From: Dillenia suffruticosa
Taxonomy: Eukaryota > Streptophyta > Magnoliopsida > Dilleniales > Dilleniaceae
NCBI GenBank assembly: GCA_033439265.1
Contig: JAVTVX010000027.1
Span: forward strand, 13,035,001-13,099,000
DNA: 64,000 nt
Reading direction: 5' to 3'
Part shown: in pieces, positions 24,713 through 36,942 of the stretch
Position numbering within the stretch: position 1 is the stretch's first letter
Layout of the letters: each line of letters begins with the position of its first letter
The notes under the pieces: generated by a model
Told to the model about the DNA's origin: nothing
Seen by the model: the letters and a program-made list of their open reading frames with translations, nothing else
Databases searched by the model: none
Translations under genes and position numbers: made by a program

Positions 24713-25546
24713 AAGTCATGTACGAAATTAAACTTAAAAAAAATTATAAATAACTTCAGAATCAAAAAAATTCAGAAAATAACCATACTTTATCGCTAGT
24801 TGGATTCGCGACACCACATGGCAGCACCCGATTGGGCGAAGGCCATGTGTTGCCTTTTCAAGACACGATAGTCTGACTACCCCCACTGCTTGTGGTACTT
24901 CGCGGCCCTCCCTCCGCCGCTCGCAGCACTCCTCTCTCCCTCCTCCCTGCCTGTGGCTCTCTCTCCCTTCCTCGCCCCGCAGCTTTCTCTCTCTCCCCTT
25001 CGCCACCCACGACCCCTCCCTCTGCCACCTGTAGCTCTCTCTCTCCCTTCCTCCCCCCCACGGCTCTCTCTCTCCCTCCCCCGCCTATGACTGTCTCTCT
25101 CTCCCTCCCCCTGTAGTTCTCTCTCTCTCTCTCCCCCCACCATCCGCGGCCCCTTCCTCCCTCTCTCCCCTCGCAGCTCTCTTTTTCTCCCCCGCCGTGG
25201 CACTCCTCTCTCTTTCTCCCTCCATCCCCCCGTGGCACTCCCTCCTTCTCCCTCCCTCCCCCACTACCGCGGAAGCCCTCTCCCTCCCTCCCCCATAGCC
25301 GTGAGAGTCTCCCTTTCCCTCCCTCCACTGCCGCCCACTGTCGCGAGAGTCCTCTCCCTCCCTCCCGCGGTGCCACGGGGCTATGTCGTATCTTCAAGAC
25401 ACGACATAATCTCATGTTGCGAATTCAACTCGAGATATAACCTGTTGCAAATTCAACTCACGACATAAAAAGGTTACAAACGGAATTAGTTACCATTGAA
25501 TACTGTTTTTAATTTTTTTTTTTAGGGTTAGATCCGTGCATGTCTC
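24713..25546. mobile_element. small non-autonomous MULE (834 bp)
   Basis: Flanked by a perfect 9-bp target duplication, CACAATTGT (24704-24712 and 25547-25555). The left end starts AAGTCATGTACGAAATTAAA and the right, read inward, GAGACATGCACGGATCTAAC, both followed by A-rich blocks. The ends resemble those of MULE 1, and it also has 'TCTTCAAGACACGA' and 'GCGAATTCAACTCG' type near-palindromes near both ends. No transposase: the middle is a CT-rich tract. It is probably mobilised in trans by a MULE 1/2-type transposase (inference). Confidence 0.85.
24895..25375. repeat. C/T-rich low-complexity tract inside the small MULE
   Basis: About 480 bp dominated on the plus strand by CTCTCTCCCTCC-type sequence with interspersed GC-rich words. 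The minus strand is correspondingly GA-rich, which creates long open frames of Arg/Glu/Gly with no family resemblance. I read it as simple sequence, not as a gene. Confidence 0.75.
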
Positions 25547-25555
25547 CACAATTGT

Positions 25556-26356
25556 TATATTAACAATTGGCATTGAAAAATTTTATTTCAAAAATTGTTA
25601 TATTAACAAACTGAAGACTTTGAACCCATTGTCAGGTAAATTTTCCACTCTTGTTTAAGATTCTGGCCACCAGAGTCATCAATTGAACCAATGTAGAGAC
25701 AAAAATTGCAGTTGAAGTAATTCCAACATAGGTAGTAGATGAAGAAATTCAAGACTTGATGGGAAGAACAAGAAAAATGAAATCATGTTAATTCAAGTAT
25801 TAGCCTAAATCAACCTAAGAATTGTAGATTGATTTCCTAAATCAACAGTGGATGCGGATTTACTAAAAAATTGTAGGAGAGAGAGGGAGCAAATCGGAGA
25901 CGAGAATCTCACAGAGAGATAGAGAGAGGAAGGAGAGTGAGGAGGCATTGTGTGCTGCTTGATTTACCATTATAGTTGCTGGCAAAGAGGAAGGACGCAG
26001 ACAGCGGCAATCAATTCGTGTAGAGACAAACTAATTTTAGTTAGGGTTAACAAAGGCATGGAAACGCTGCTGAGAGGGGGCCAATTGGAGACGAGAATCT
26101 GAAAGAGAGAGAGAGTGAGTAAGAGTAAGAGTGATGAAGGAGAGAGAGAGGAGAGTGAGGAAGCACTCTATGGTTGCAAAGAGGAGGGATGTAGAGAGTA
26201 TTAAGTCGAAATGGAATTCAGAGATGGAAGGGCGAGGTGGGTTTGAGAGATTAAAGGCATGGGTTTGTGAGAGAGAGAGAGACAGAGAAACAGAGAGAGC
26301 AGATTGATGAATATAAGAGTTTCAGAGATAGGTTTAAGTCGAAAGCCATCAATTTA
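25556..26356. other. GA-rich spacer without genes
   Basis: No coding region recognised. 25870-26310 contains several GAGAGA-rich runs with partly repeated context ('ggagacgagaatctcacagagag' type words occur twice). A 16-bp direct repeat, ATTGTTATATTAACAA, lies at about 25551 and 25595. Confidence 0.5.
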
Positions 26357-26827
26357 GTGCCCGTTTGGCAGAGATTTTTTTCAGTTTCTCTAATCCTTAT
26401 AAGGAGAAAACCTGTCAAACAACATTTTTTAAAAACTCTTTAAAAAAATTGTTTTTTTTATAAAGAAAAATTTGAAAAGTAGCTTTTAAGTAAAACCTTC
26501 TGGGATGAGCTTTTACTTCTCCTTTTTTTTAATGCTCCACATTTTCTAGAAATTTATATTTTTTTTCCATTTATATCCTGACATAATTGTTTTTATTCCA
26601 TTTATATTTTCATTTAAGTGATATAAAATTTTAAATATACCCATTAATTTTTAACTTTTAACTTTATTTAAAGAGTAAAAAAGTAAAAAGGTAAAAAAGA
26701 AATTAACTACTTTATTTCAAAAGTAAAACAACCAAACAACTTTTAACTTTTTTTAATAAGTAATTAATTTTTACTTCTCCTTAAAAGGAGAAGATAAATA
26801 AAAAAAAAAGTTCTGCCAAACAGGCAC
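26357..26827. mobile_element. MITE, PIF/Harbinger (Tourist)-like
   Basis: 471 bp with 16-bp inverted ends, GTGCC(C/T)GTTTGGCAGA, and a 3-bp TTA direct repeat on each side (26354-26356 and 26828-26830), as expected for PIF/Harbinger-derived MITEs. The inside is AT-rich with AAAAGTAAAA-like words and no ORF. Terminal sequences of this 'GTGCCCGTTTGG' kind are common in plant MITEs. Confidence 0.75.
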
Positions 26828-27384
26828 TTAGTTGGATTTCACATAAACTGGGATTGAAAAGGTTTGATTTTCAATCATTCATCCCCCTTTTATTAATCTA
26901 CATAAATAAATAATATGAGTTTTATTTTCATTTCTTAAACTTATACCCTTTAACCAAATAATCCCTTATTTTTTTTTAAATTCGATCTGATCTGATATAT
27001 TACATGTCATCCAATCCAATCTTAAATTGACCCTACCTAACAAATACCCAACCCGAGAAAAAAAAAACCATAACAACAAAAAAACCTATATGAAAAAAGA
27101 AAAATAAGAAATCAAATATATTTGAAATTGTTTTAAAATCTAGATAATATAAAGAAAAAAGTAACAAATAAATTGATTTGTTCAATATAAAGAATCTAAA
27201 ATTAAAGAAACAAATGTGACATTCAATAATTTTTAACCTACTCAATAATTTAGAATTATTAACCCCTAATGGTCTGCCCGTCTTTGCATCTAAATGCAAT
27301 TCTCCGTACACAACTCATAAAAACATGCATAAGAAAAGTATACATTTACCATAACCACAAAGAAATATATAAATCATTCAAACA

Positions 27385-27588
27385 TTAGTCAAAACATACA
27401 AGTTTTATATTTTGATAAATGAGAAACAATTCACAAAATAAAACCGAAAATAAGTTACATGTTTTTAAATGTGTCTTTAAATGACTTGTTTCTTTTTTTG
27501 AGTTTGCTCCCATTTTTCTTTTACAATAATTACATGTTGCCTTCCATTCCTCCATTAATCTGCTATTTAAAAAAATGATTACAAACAA
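27385..27588 (-). pseudogene. BED zinc-finger fragment (hAT transposase type)
   Basis: A short minus-strand open frame with the pattern W-x-x-C-x-x-C...H-x4-H-x4-C (core 'WKATCNYCKRKMGAN', then 'TSHLKTHLKTC'). This is typical of the BED fingers at the start of plant hAT transposases and of domesticated RICESLEEPER-like proteins. Nothing of the rest of such a protein is recognisable on either side, so it is probably a leftover exon. Confidence 0.5.
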
Positions 27589-28255
27589 TCAAAATTTTAC
27601 ATTTATCCTTATAATTAGAGACTGAAATTTCAATTGAAGTTGGCATTCCCTGTACCATAAGTGGCTATTGGGATTGTAATTAGAGTACCTTGCCAGGAAT
27701 AATTGAAGAGAGTTATCCCCTTGACTTGTTGAAATGGGCTTGGTCACAATCCCTCCAAAATGGAATGTTTAAAAGCTTAGGACATGATTGATTGGGATTT
27801 TTTAAGGCGAGAGAGAATTGGATTTGGTTAGACGATATAAACAAGAATCGGTTTTTTAGCAAGGTACGGAATGTATCATCAGATATTTCATATGATTTCA
27901 CAAGATCTAGTTAGGAGTTGAAACAATTAAATCATGAGGGGATGAAGGGATTGAATTCATATAATTGAAGAATTGAAGACACAAGCTATAAAGTTTAAAT
28001 GTAAATAAATATTTATAGTAAAAAGACATAATTTATAAATTGTTTATCATTAAAGAAAAATCAAAGTTTATACATTGCTTATAATATGAAATTTGATAGC
28101 AAAAACACATCTTGTAGAAACAAAGAAATGAAATTTTATGAAACAATTAACGAATGACCTAATAGTTTTTTCAAGCAAGTAATACAATTTTTCTCAAATG
28201 CGATGGTTTAAATTTCTCAAAACTTGTTAAAGTTAATATTCGGGACATGTTGACC

Positions 28256-28910
28256 TTAGAAAAGAGGTTTCAACGGCCAATGAAGATCAAAAGGCAGTAC
28301 AAAATTAGGTGAACAAATTAACATGAAGAATGGTACTATGGCACTTATTCTCAAGAGGGTGACTGATTGCATTTCAAAAATTAACAAGGTAGACTCGTGC
28401 AATAGAATCCTACATCTTGCTTTAAAAGGAGAAAAGGGTAGTTTATTTTTCAAAAAAAAAATAGAAAAGGGTTGCAGAGGCTATATTCATAGTTATATAG
28501 ATGGGTTTGTAGTGACAGTTGGGAATGCACAGTCTTCTAGCATCAGCCATGAAAGTCGACGAGATCGGCAAGAGAGAGAGATAAGGAAGGGAAGCTATGA
28601 AGGTGTTGCATCAACAACAAAGGAGAAAGTGAAGATTAGCTTTGGCGGTAGTAGAGAGAGGTGGCGAGATTCAAATAAAAGGATGCAACAGAGAGAGACA
28701 GTGATAAAGGGGAGAAGGGGGAAGTGAAACTAGCTTAGTTGCGACAAATAAAGGCATCAATGAAGGAGAGGTAAAGCTCGAGGCTCGAATTTGGAAGGCT
28801 GCAGAGACCAAAGAGAGGTGGTGGTAGGCAGAGTGGCTAAGGTGACGAAGAGCAATATTTGTTTGAGAATGAAAATAAAACTTACAAGTTATTACAAACC
28901 CTAAAAACAT
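28256..28910. other. unrecognised GA-rich segment with a 134-codon open frame
   Basis: The plus strand has an open frame at 28323-28727 (starting MKNGTMALILKRVTDCISK) whose second half is Arg/Glu/Lys-rich because of GA-rich DNA. No domain recognised; more likely chance than a gene. Confidence 0.25.
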
Positions 28911-29419
28911 TTTTTTATTTAATAATATAATATTAAAATAAAATTTTATGATTTATAAATTATTATCAAGTTGGTTTGGATTGGATTATTTATAACTTAA
29001 ATCCATATCTGAATCGACTCGAATACTTTAATATTAAAACCCGACATCTAAACAAACCCTAACCCAATTTTTGAAAGAAAAATATTATATGATAGATCAA
29101 ACTTTTCAATTATTTATTTGGTCGGATAGGATATTGCTATCCCTAAAGAGACAGGGGGTTCTCTAACCCAAATGAGTAAAAAATATTCACGCTTAGATAG
29201 TTCAAAGGCTGCTTCAATTACTTTGTTGAGAACGGGTGGAGGCCATCTCACGTGAATATTGAAGAAATCAAAGTTGAGCTTGATAGCTAATCTAGCTAGT
29301 TAAGGAATTGGTTTAATTGCTTTCTTAATATACTATCTTTATGTTATTAAGTGATAGAAAGATTTTGTCTATTAACGAGTAAATTTTTAACCTAATTAAA
29401 GAAAACTTGTTTTATATAT

Positions 29420-30700
29420 TGGTTTTGAAAAAAATCTAGAGGGGTGAATAGGTTTCTTTAAAAATAATTTTGATACTAATTTTGGATTTAAAAATAATTT
29501 TTTATGGTTTTAAATATAAGTAAATAAGGTAAAGGTAAAGGAAATTAAAACAGAGGACACAAAAGATTTTATAATGGTTCTACTAATTCCGGTATACATC
29601 CACTCCCAATCTCCACATCAAATTTTCATTATTATCAAAATAGTTTATAATCAACTTGTTTACTGGATGCAAGTTAGACCTATATAAATGTTTTTCTCAA
29701 ATACTTCACACAACTCCAAGTTGTGCACTTTTCTCTCACCCCAGATCCAACTATCACACTTGGATTTTTGTACAATTAATACTATGTGAAGAGAATGCTA
29801 CAATAATGACTTTTAACCTCGGATGTAACAAAACCAAAGTACAATAGAGGAAATTATAATTGGACAACAAAACAGAGTATTACATTTCAAAAACATAGTA
29901 TATAATTGAATGTGTTTGTGAGACTCGGATGCTTTCTAATGTATTTCTCTTGTCCTCTTCTTCAATGCTTGTATCTATAAGCAAATAAAAACCAGCCATT
30001 GAGGTAGATAGTGACTTGAATTTTGAACGTTAATTCGTATTAAATGTCTTTACCAATAGAATCAGCTTTTGAATTAATACACACAGTCTTTATTCAAAAA
30101 TAACCATTGAAGTTCTCGCGTTAATATTGCTACTTCCTTATGTCAACATGGTTAGCAAAAATAAACACTTACATGTTCAATAAATTCAATTTGTTATTTG
30201 ACACGCTAAATCTAAAAGAATTTTTATTGTTCATATTGATATTTTAATGTCTTTAAGTCGACATCACAAAACGTGTTGAGTATTTTAGGTCAAGTGTTGT
30301 ACATATTTATTTCTAAATTCTAGAACATGTGTTGACATCTTAATTTGTTTGTATCAACATAATTCTCTATATGTTTTGTGTCTATCCTAAATTTTATGTC
30401 GATATTATAATATCTCGTGTCGATATTTAATGGTCTTCTTGAGTTCTAAAGAACATGTCGACATCCTAATATTTTGTATTGATATCTAGTAGCATGTTTA
30501 GTGTTTTAAGTTATATGTCGACATATCTATAAGATAGTATCAACATGTCTCTTTATATGTTTTACATCTTTTGAAAATTTTCTAAGTGTTAAATGTGTCG
30601 ATTAGGCTAAGAATTCTATTTGACATTGCTGTTCAGTCTACATGTCTAAAAGGTGGTATCGACATGTTTCTACACTTACCTCATAAGGGTTTTGGAATTA
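29420..30700 (-). repeat. LTR-like fossil with degenerate GTCGACAT repeats
   Basis: At 29437-29452 the plus strand reads CTAGAGGGGTGAATAG, whose complement (CTATTCACCCCTCTAG) is the familiar end-of-LTR/leader sequence of many plant copia elements. From about 30240 to 30680 there are roughly ten spaced copies of ATGTCGACAT- or TATCGACATG-like words. I read it as the LTR and leader region of a minus-oriented element. It is heavily decayed, and its far boundary is not defined. Confidence 0.4.
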
Positions 30701-31779
30701 ACTTTTTCTATTTTAGAAATTTTCAAATTCTTTCTAATTGTAATTAACATTAAATATACTAATTAATTCATTATCAAAAAAATTAATGCCAACATATTTA
30801 TTAAGGATTTGAACAATATAAGTGATTAATAGCATAAATATTGAATTTTATTAATGAAAAGCAAATGAACTAAGTACAAGATGATAGTTTAAGATAGACT
30901 ACAAGTATCGTGGACTAGTAATTTTGCCCCCACTACTTAGACACTTGCAACATACAATTAGACACAACAATGTAAAACTATCAGCCAACTCTCGTAATAT
31001 AGAAGTACATTTGTTATATAGTGTTTTGAATATAAAAAGATTGAGCAATACTATATATAAGATAAATCAATAATACATGATTCAAGATGATAACAAGTTA
31101 ATAAGAGTGTGTATATATGTGAAAATTCACAAATATAAGAATTGTTTAAGTATTAAAGTACTAAAAAAGATATTGTTTCCATGAGTATTATTGCGTAATT
31201 ACTAACTTATCTAATTATCTCTAAGATTAAAAATGAAATTAATAAAAAATATATTTAACTAAAATCTAATAAATTTAAATATAATGTATAAATTGATAAA
31301 GGCAAATTCAATATAATTAAATATCATGAAAGTTTCTAATTGTATTCACTCGGTGATTTGTTTTTCAAAAATTAACCGTTGAATTTTCTCAAGTCAAACT
31401 AAACTCATCGTTCAATAATAATTCATTTATATCTAGTGTAACTTTAATTATAAAATAATGCATTAAGTACAAATTTCCAAATGATTGTATATATCAAATA
31501 CCAAATCTCTTTTTCCATTGAAACATATATCGATTATAAATAACATATTTCAGTCATATTATGAATGTCAAGATAATATAAATGATTACTAATCAATTAG
31601 AAGTATTAAAAATAATAATAATCAAACAACTCTTGAAAAAAATATTAGCAACTATTGCATTAAATATTCAAATCATTATAGTTTTATAACGGAGTCTCAA
31701 TAAGAAAGAGACTTGTCACTCATAGAATAAAATAAACAACCAAAATTAATAAAAAAAATAATATCTTATAAATTTATCT
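30701..31779. other. AT-rich stretch, no gene seen
   Basis: AT-rich throughout, with no ORF, recognisable element ends or simple repeat of note. Confidence 0.5.
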
Positions 31780-32450
31780 TTTTGAGATTTTGCATCCCAT
31801 TTATTGATTTTTTGCCTTCTAGAGGCACGACATCTCTAGATATTAACACATTTAAAATTTTGATCCCTTTATTTCACAACTTGTAAAGAGTAGAGAACAA
31901 CGATTTAGAAGACAGTTGACCCAAGAGATAGAAGACAATTTGTTTTGCATTCCCCAAAATAAGATCAACAAATTAGTATAGTTTATTATCGATGATATCA
32001 TATCTAGTAGGTTGCAACTACTCCATTTGGATACTCCATTTAATTAGGGTGTTTTGGGAAAGTTAACTAAGATACAATCTAGTGTTCCGTTAGGAATTCA
32101 TCGAATTCCATATTCAAGCATCACCTCCTTGATTAGATGAAAATTTTTGATCCCCTTTCCAATTTGATTCTCTACTTTGGACTTGAATTCTTTGACCATT
32201 TAAAAATATTCATGTTTGTACTTCATTAAGAACAATTACCTATACCCTGACAAATAATGAGGTTATAAAATAGATATAACCACATTGAGTCTTAAGTGGC
32301 TTGCATTCACAAGTTGGATTTGATTTAGCATCCAATGGAAGTAAAACTCTCATCTTCTCTAACTTGATTATCCTATTGTAGGGAATGTGACCTAAACCTC
32401 ATATATATAGGTTTTCTAAATAAAAATCGTTGACATATTTAGGTTTTGAT
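31780..32450 (-). mobile_element. Ty1/copia integrase scrap (fossil)
   Basis: Conceptual translation of the minus strand, spread over more than one frame, shows the copia integrase core: a 'KHKHEYFKWFKEFKSKVENQ' region near 32130-32220 and 'P..PQLNGVSERRN'-like sequence near 32030-32060. Broken with several interruptions, old. It may belong to the same insertion as the gag-protease scrap at 34950-36000, which lies upstream of it in the same orientation. Confidence 0.65.
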
Positions 32451-32509
32451 TATAAACAAAACAATTCAAAGAAATTAGTTTACAAATGTAGAAGTTAAAC
32501 ATAAATAAT

Positions 32510-33370
32510 GATAGTCAACTCGTGAAGGAAAATCAATCGACTCACCATGCAATAGGCAGATTGAATTGAAAACTAATATACAATTCGACTTGCCTAAAAG
32601 CATAAGTCAAACCCAACGGTCCCCTATCACACACTTAACAAAATCTCAATCACACACTTAGGCAAAATCTTAATGAACTGCAAGTGTGAGTCGACTTCCA
32701 TTTTAACTTAGTCAATATATTGAATGAACAATCAACTGAATCCATTGTTAGTCGACAAGTTTTTGAATAGGCTGATAAAATAGACTAGAAGTCGAAAGTC
32801 ATGTGAAATCATTGGACCAAGTCTAACCACTTGCAGATACACGGATGATCTACATAAATCAAGTCGACTGCTAAGCTATGAGTCAGCCAAGACATATAAT
32901 TAGCCAACTGTCCTAAGCTTAGCTTAAGAAACAGTCAACTCACCATGTACAGTAGTCGATTAAACCTTATATACACTTACATCGTAGTTGACACATTGAA
33001 AATCCTAGTCTACCGATCACTAAAGAAGTACACTTCATATTCCTAAATGTTTCATTCGACCATGGCCTCTATATATACAAATCAATCGACTCATGTAAAT
33101 TTTGGTTAACTGATATATATGAATTTGTACACATCAGTCGACTATTGCATTTATATAGTTGACTAATCAGTTGACTCATTGAATATGCATCAGCTAACTC
33201 AAGTATAATTCAGTTGACTGAACTCAATTAATGCATATCATCAATCGAATCAGTTTTTAAGCAATCAACAGAATTTATACAAACTTGAGTATAAGTTGAC
33301 TTGATCATAGTTTCAGTCAACACTTGTTCTAAACTGTCTAAACCCGATTGACTTACATTTTAAATCAGTC
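32510..33370. repeat. array of degenerate TCGACT palindromes
   Basis: Roughly twenty-five occurrences of (A/C)AGTCGACT(G/C)A-like words in about 860 bp, usually 25-40 bp apart and in both half-site orientations (GTCGACT, AGTCGAC, CAATCGACTC, AGTTGACT). The core AGTCGACT is self-complementary. The spacing is irregular, so it is not a simple satellite. It lies between copia-type scraps and may be an LTR or leader regulatory array. Confidence 0.7.
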
Positions 33371-33379
33371 GACACAAGA

Positions 33380-34940
33380 ACTTGATACACATTTGGCAAA
33401 ACAAACTTAACCCAAAATCTACTTAATTTAAGTTTGTTTATCGAGAATCAAGTCATTAGTGAAAAATTATTTTGATATGTTTGAGGTCTAATGCTTACTT
33501 ATGTAGCAAAGTAAAAGAAAACTTTTTTATTGGCTATACAAAACAACGGTTGGAAGAATTTAATGAAAAAGTTGAAAGTATTCAATCCGGTGGATGGAGT
33601 GTTAATGAAGAATATGCAAATTTGAATCCACATCAAGGCTTCCAACAACCCTCAATAAATACTTCATATAGAATATAAGAAAGAAGGAATTGAATATCCT
33701 GAACTCTCTAAATCTTAACGATATACACTAAATTCCTTCTATGAGCTTAATTTTCTATAACATCTGAAATATTAAACTTCACTCCTCAACATATCAACTT
33801 CTCTTGTACTTAAAGTTCAAAAATCAGAGAGAGTTTTTTCAATCATAAATTTGGAGAAATAAATAACTTGTAAGAGGTTGGATAGTATTTTTAGAGAAAA
33901 TACTGTAAAGATTTGACTTGCAATTGGAAGCAAGTTTTTATACCATTTCGAAATAAATAATAGAAATCCATGAAGTATTAAGGGTGAATGTACACTGATT
34001 TAGTGGAACCACTATAAAAATCTCATGTGCTCTTTTTTTTTGACCTTTTTTCAGCTTTTATATCTCATTTATATTTTCCATAACTTGTAAAATTTTCAAA
34101 TTCTTGAAAAATTACCATACAACATATTCGCCCCTCTAAATTGTATTTCAAAAATCTTTTTTAAAATGTATCTCGGTGTTCTGTGAGATTTTTTTGTTAT
34201 GATGTTTTAGGTAATATAAATTTTTGTATTGATATCTAATATTATCAAAATCGTACTATATATTGACTCATAAATTTTAAAATTTTTATTCAATCGTTTC
34301 AATCGTGGTCAATGTGGTTGAACCAGTCATTATTTAATAATAATTAAAAATATATAAAATTAATTTTCAAAATAAATATAAATTAAAATTTTTTTCCTAT
34401 CAAATAAAAAATAAAATTTTAATAAATATAAAATTAACAATCACTTGTAACATTCATATTAAAAATAAAAATAAAATAACCAAATCATATCCACAATTAA
34501 AAAAGTATAACATTTTTGAAATATAGAGACATTGTATACAAACTAGGTGCACTTATATTAATTTATTTAACAAGTGATAAATTGAAAAATCAAAAATTTT
34601 CAAAATTTCAAAATTATGGTTTGCATAAACAAATAAAAAATCTTTCATGAAATAAGCACATGTATTACATTTTTGGTGTAATGTAAGTTGAATAATATAA
34701 TTTTTGAAAGATTTTTAAATCCTAATGTTGTCTGACCTAATTGAATGAAATGTCAACACATTTTCATCTTACATTGGATGGATATAAATTATAAAGAGAA
34801 CAACAAAAAGGATATATCATTTTTATCTCATATTGGATAGATATAAAGAGAACAAAGAGAGAGATGTATATAAATAAAGAGAAAAGAGAAATAAGTAGCA
34901 TACTTTTCCAATAAAGTTTTATGATAAAAAAGTCGGGTTG
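33380..34940. other. AT-rich stretch, probable LTR/leader debris
   Basis: No gene recognised. A 68-codon open frame at 33472-33678 resembles nothing I know. At 34121-34137 the plus strand reads ATATTCGCCCCTCTAAA, similar to LTR-end sequence and in opposite orientation to the one at 29437. The rest is AT-rich. Confidence 0.4.
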
Positions 34941-34949
34941 GATTGCGAG

Positions 34950-36000
34950 GGGTGGTTTAATAAAAAATTATGATTAAACCGTATTGATTTGCTGTTTAAT
35001 TACTTAAACAGTATTTAATTTAAACAAACCATTTTTTTCTTTCAATATTGGTGTGACCATGGTTGAACTACGATTTAGCCAGTTTTGATAACTATGCCCA
35101 TATTTCATACCAATCAATTTATTCTAATAATAAATTTTACAAACTCTATGTAAAAATAAAAAACTATAACTAATTTTTGTAAAAACAAAAATGGAAAAAA
35201 GATTTTGTAGGTATCAGAAACATAAACTACATTATTCAATAATAAAATGTGGTTTCCTAAGATATATGAAATAAATTTTATAGTTTTTGTTGCAACAATT
35301 GCCTTGCTGCCAAACTTTTATTTTGACTTCACCTCTTCTCAAGTCTTTATTGCTCATCAAGTGTGGACTTGCACATGTATCAAGGACTCATGTAGTATAT
35401 GCACAACATCAGAAACACTACAAGATTAGGAACTAGCTTGAGAAGGCTTCTTGTCATTGTCCTTTACGTGCTCATAGTACTTAGAACAGTTCTGTTTATA
35501 ATGTCCTTCCTTCACATAACAGGAACAAACTAGTTTGTCCCCATGGACTATTTTTTATTAAACTTGTCTTAGATATCTTTCCTTTGAACTTTGGGTCTGA
35601 ACTTTTCTTGTCTCTTTGCCTTGTTCATCACAATGAATTAACCAAAACATAAAGGAAGGAAATGTAACATCACATCCTCCTACACCTCAGAATCCAAGAT
35701 CATATCATAGACTTTGAGTTGCTCAATAAGTCCAATCATCTTGTGGGACCGAGCACCGCATATGGTTTTCATATCATTTTGGCATTGAACAACTCTTTGG
35801 TTAGCTTAAAGCGAGCCAACCTACACCATTCACTATACAACTCTTTAAAATAAATGAGAATTATGTAGCATTGTCCCTGTTCTCATAAATGACTATTTGT
35901 TCTTTCATGGTACTTTCAAGTAAAGGATCGGGTATATGAGTCTCCATGATATATTAAACTTTATGTTACCACATAATAGAGCAATCTTAAGGTTTTTGTG
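34950..36000 (-). mobile_element. Ty1/copia gag-protease scrap (fossil)
   Basis: The minus strand shows copia gag (about 35640-36000), a zinc-knuckle-like stretch ending 'KEGHYKQNC' (about 35455-35520) and protease-like sequence (about 34990-35400, with a 'NVVYVSDT'-type motif). Broken in several places. It has the same orientation as the integrase scrap at 31780-32450. The gag side stops near 36000, where Tat-type sequence begins. Confidence 0.7.
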
Positions 36001-36886
36001 CCAATTCGAGTAGTTAGGACTTATGAGTTTATTATTATCTAAGATACTAAAAAATGGGTAGATAAATTAAGGATAAAGATTCTACAAAAAAATAGCAAGA
36101 TCTATTAGTTTTTAATTTTCATGTTTTAAATAGTGATCATAGTAGGAAATTTTTGTCTAAGGTTGTCCCAGGGTTTAGAGAATGCTAACTAGTTACCTGT
36201 CGGTTGCATCCTTATGTATAGGGAGTATATGAGATATGGGTTATGGATTCCTTACTTATGGCCTTTATCTAGTATTTTGAGGGGTTGGAGCATTTTTCCC
36301 ACTCTGCTTATCCTTAGGGCTTGGCGGAAGTGGTAGCTAAGGCTAGTTTACTGAGTTTCTGTCTGTTAAGGTTCGATTTTGAAATATTGTCTTCTATTTT
36401 CTGCTTAAGGAAATGTGGGAATGAGGGTCCAACCAAGGGTTGATATTGTGTTTAGAATTGACGTCATTTGAATTGGAAATTTTTCTATAAAGAGACTATT
36501 GACAAGTCTTGGAGGAGCAAGTTTTTCTTTGTAGAGTTTGTGGATAGGGAGTTGTTACCATTTTTGTCGTTGTCTGATGAGCCTCTTGCTAGATTGAGGC
36601 CCCCTGCGTTGAGGTCCCACTACAAGAAAATTGATTTTCAGCGATGGAAAATTATCGACGGAAAAAAATTCATCGTAAATAGCAACGGAATTATGACGGA
36701 TTAACGTTAGATAGAATACCAAGAGATTAGTGATAGAAATTAGTAACAGAAATATTTCCATCACTAATCCGTCGGTGTAGTGGTTTAGAGTAAAAAAAAT
36801 CATAAAATTATAAATGATGAATTACCGATAAAAATTTTTAGTGACGGAAAATATCCGTCCCGTTGGTATAATGGTGAAGGGTAAAA

Positions 36887-36888
<2 letters not shown>

Positions 36889-36939
<51 letters not shown>

Positions 36940-36942
36940 GTA
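36889..36942. repeat. (TA)n followed by (TGTA)n microsatellite
   Basis: About 38 bp of uninterrupted TA dinucleotide, then three to four TGTA units. It lies inside the CACTA element. Confidence 0.95.

Larger units (their letters stand above)
26960..29145 (-). mobile_element. hAT-like DNA transposon remnant
   Basis: Three weak clues place a hAT-type element here: a BED-type zinc finger on the minus strand (27440-27560); a right end which, read inward, starts TAGGGATAGCAATATCC (ending 29145), like many plant hAT ends; and 'GGGTTGGGTA' or 'GATTGGATTGGAT' words near both sides (about 27000-27060 and 28970-29060). The left end was not found and no transposase core or dimerisation domain was recognised. 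Boundaries are approximate. Confidence 0.35.

Noticed and set aside
24858-25415. 185-codon open frame on the minus strand, Arg/Glu/Gly-rich, with overlapping frames on both strands
   Set aside because: It is the shadow of a C/T-rich simple-sequence tract inside a small MULE; no domain, and several frames are open at once.
36468-36704. 78-codon open frame crossing the CACTA left end
   Set aside because: It is the retrotransposon extra ORF running into the inserted element, not an independent gene.
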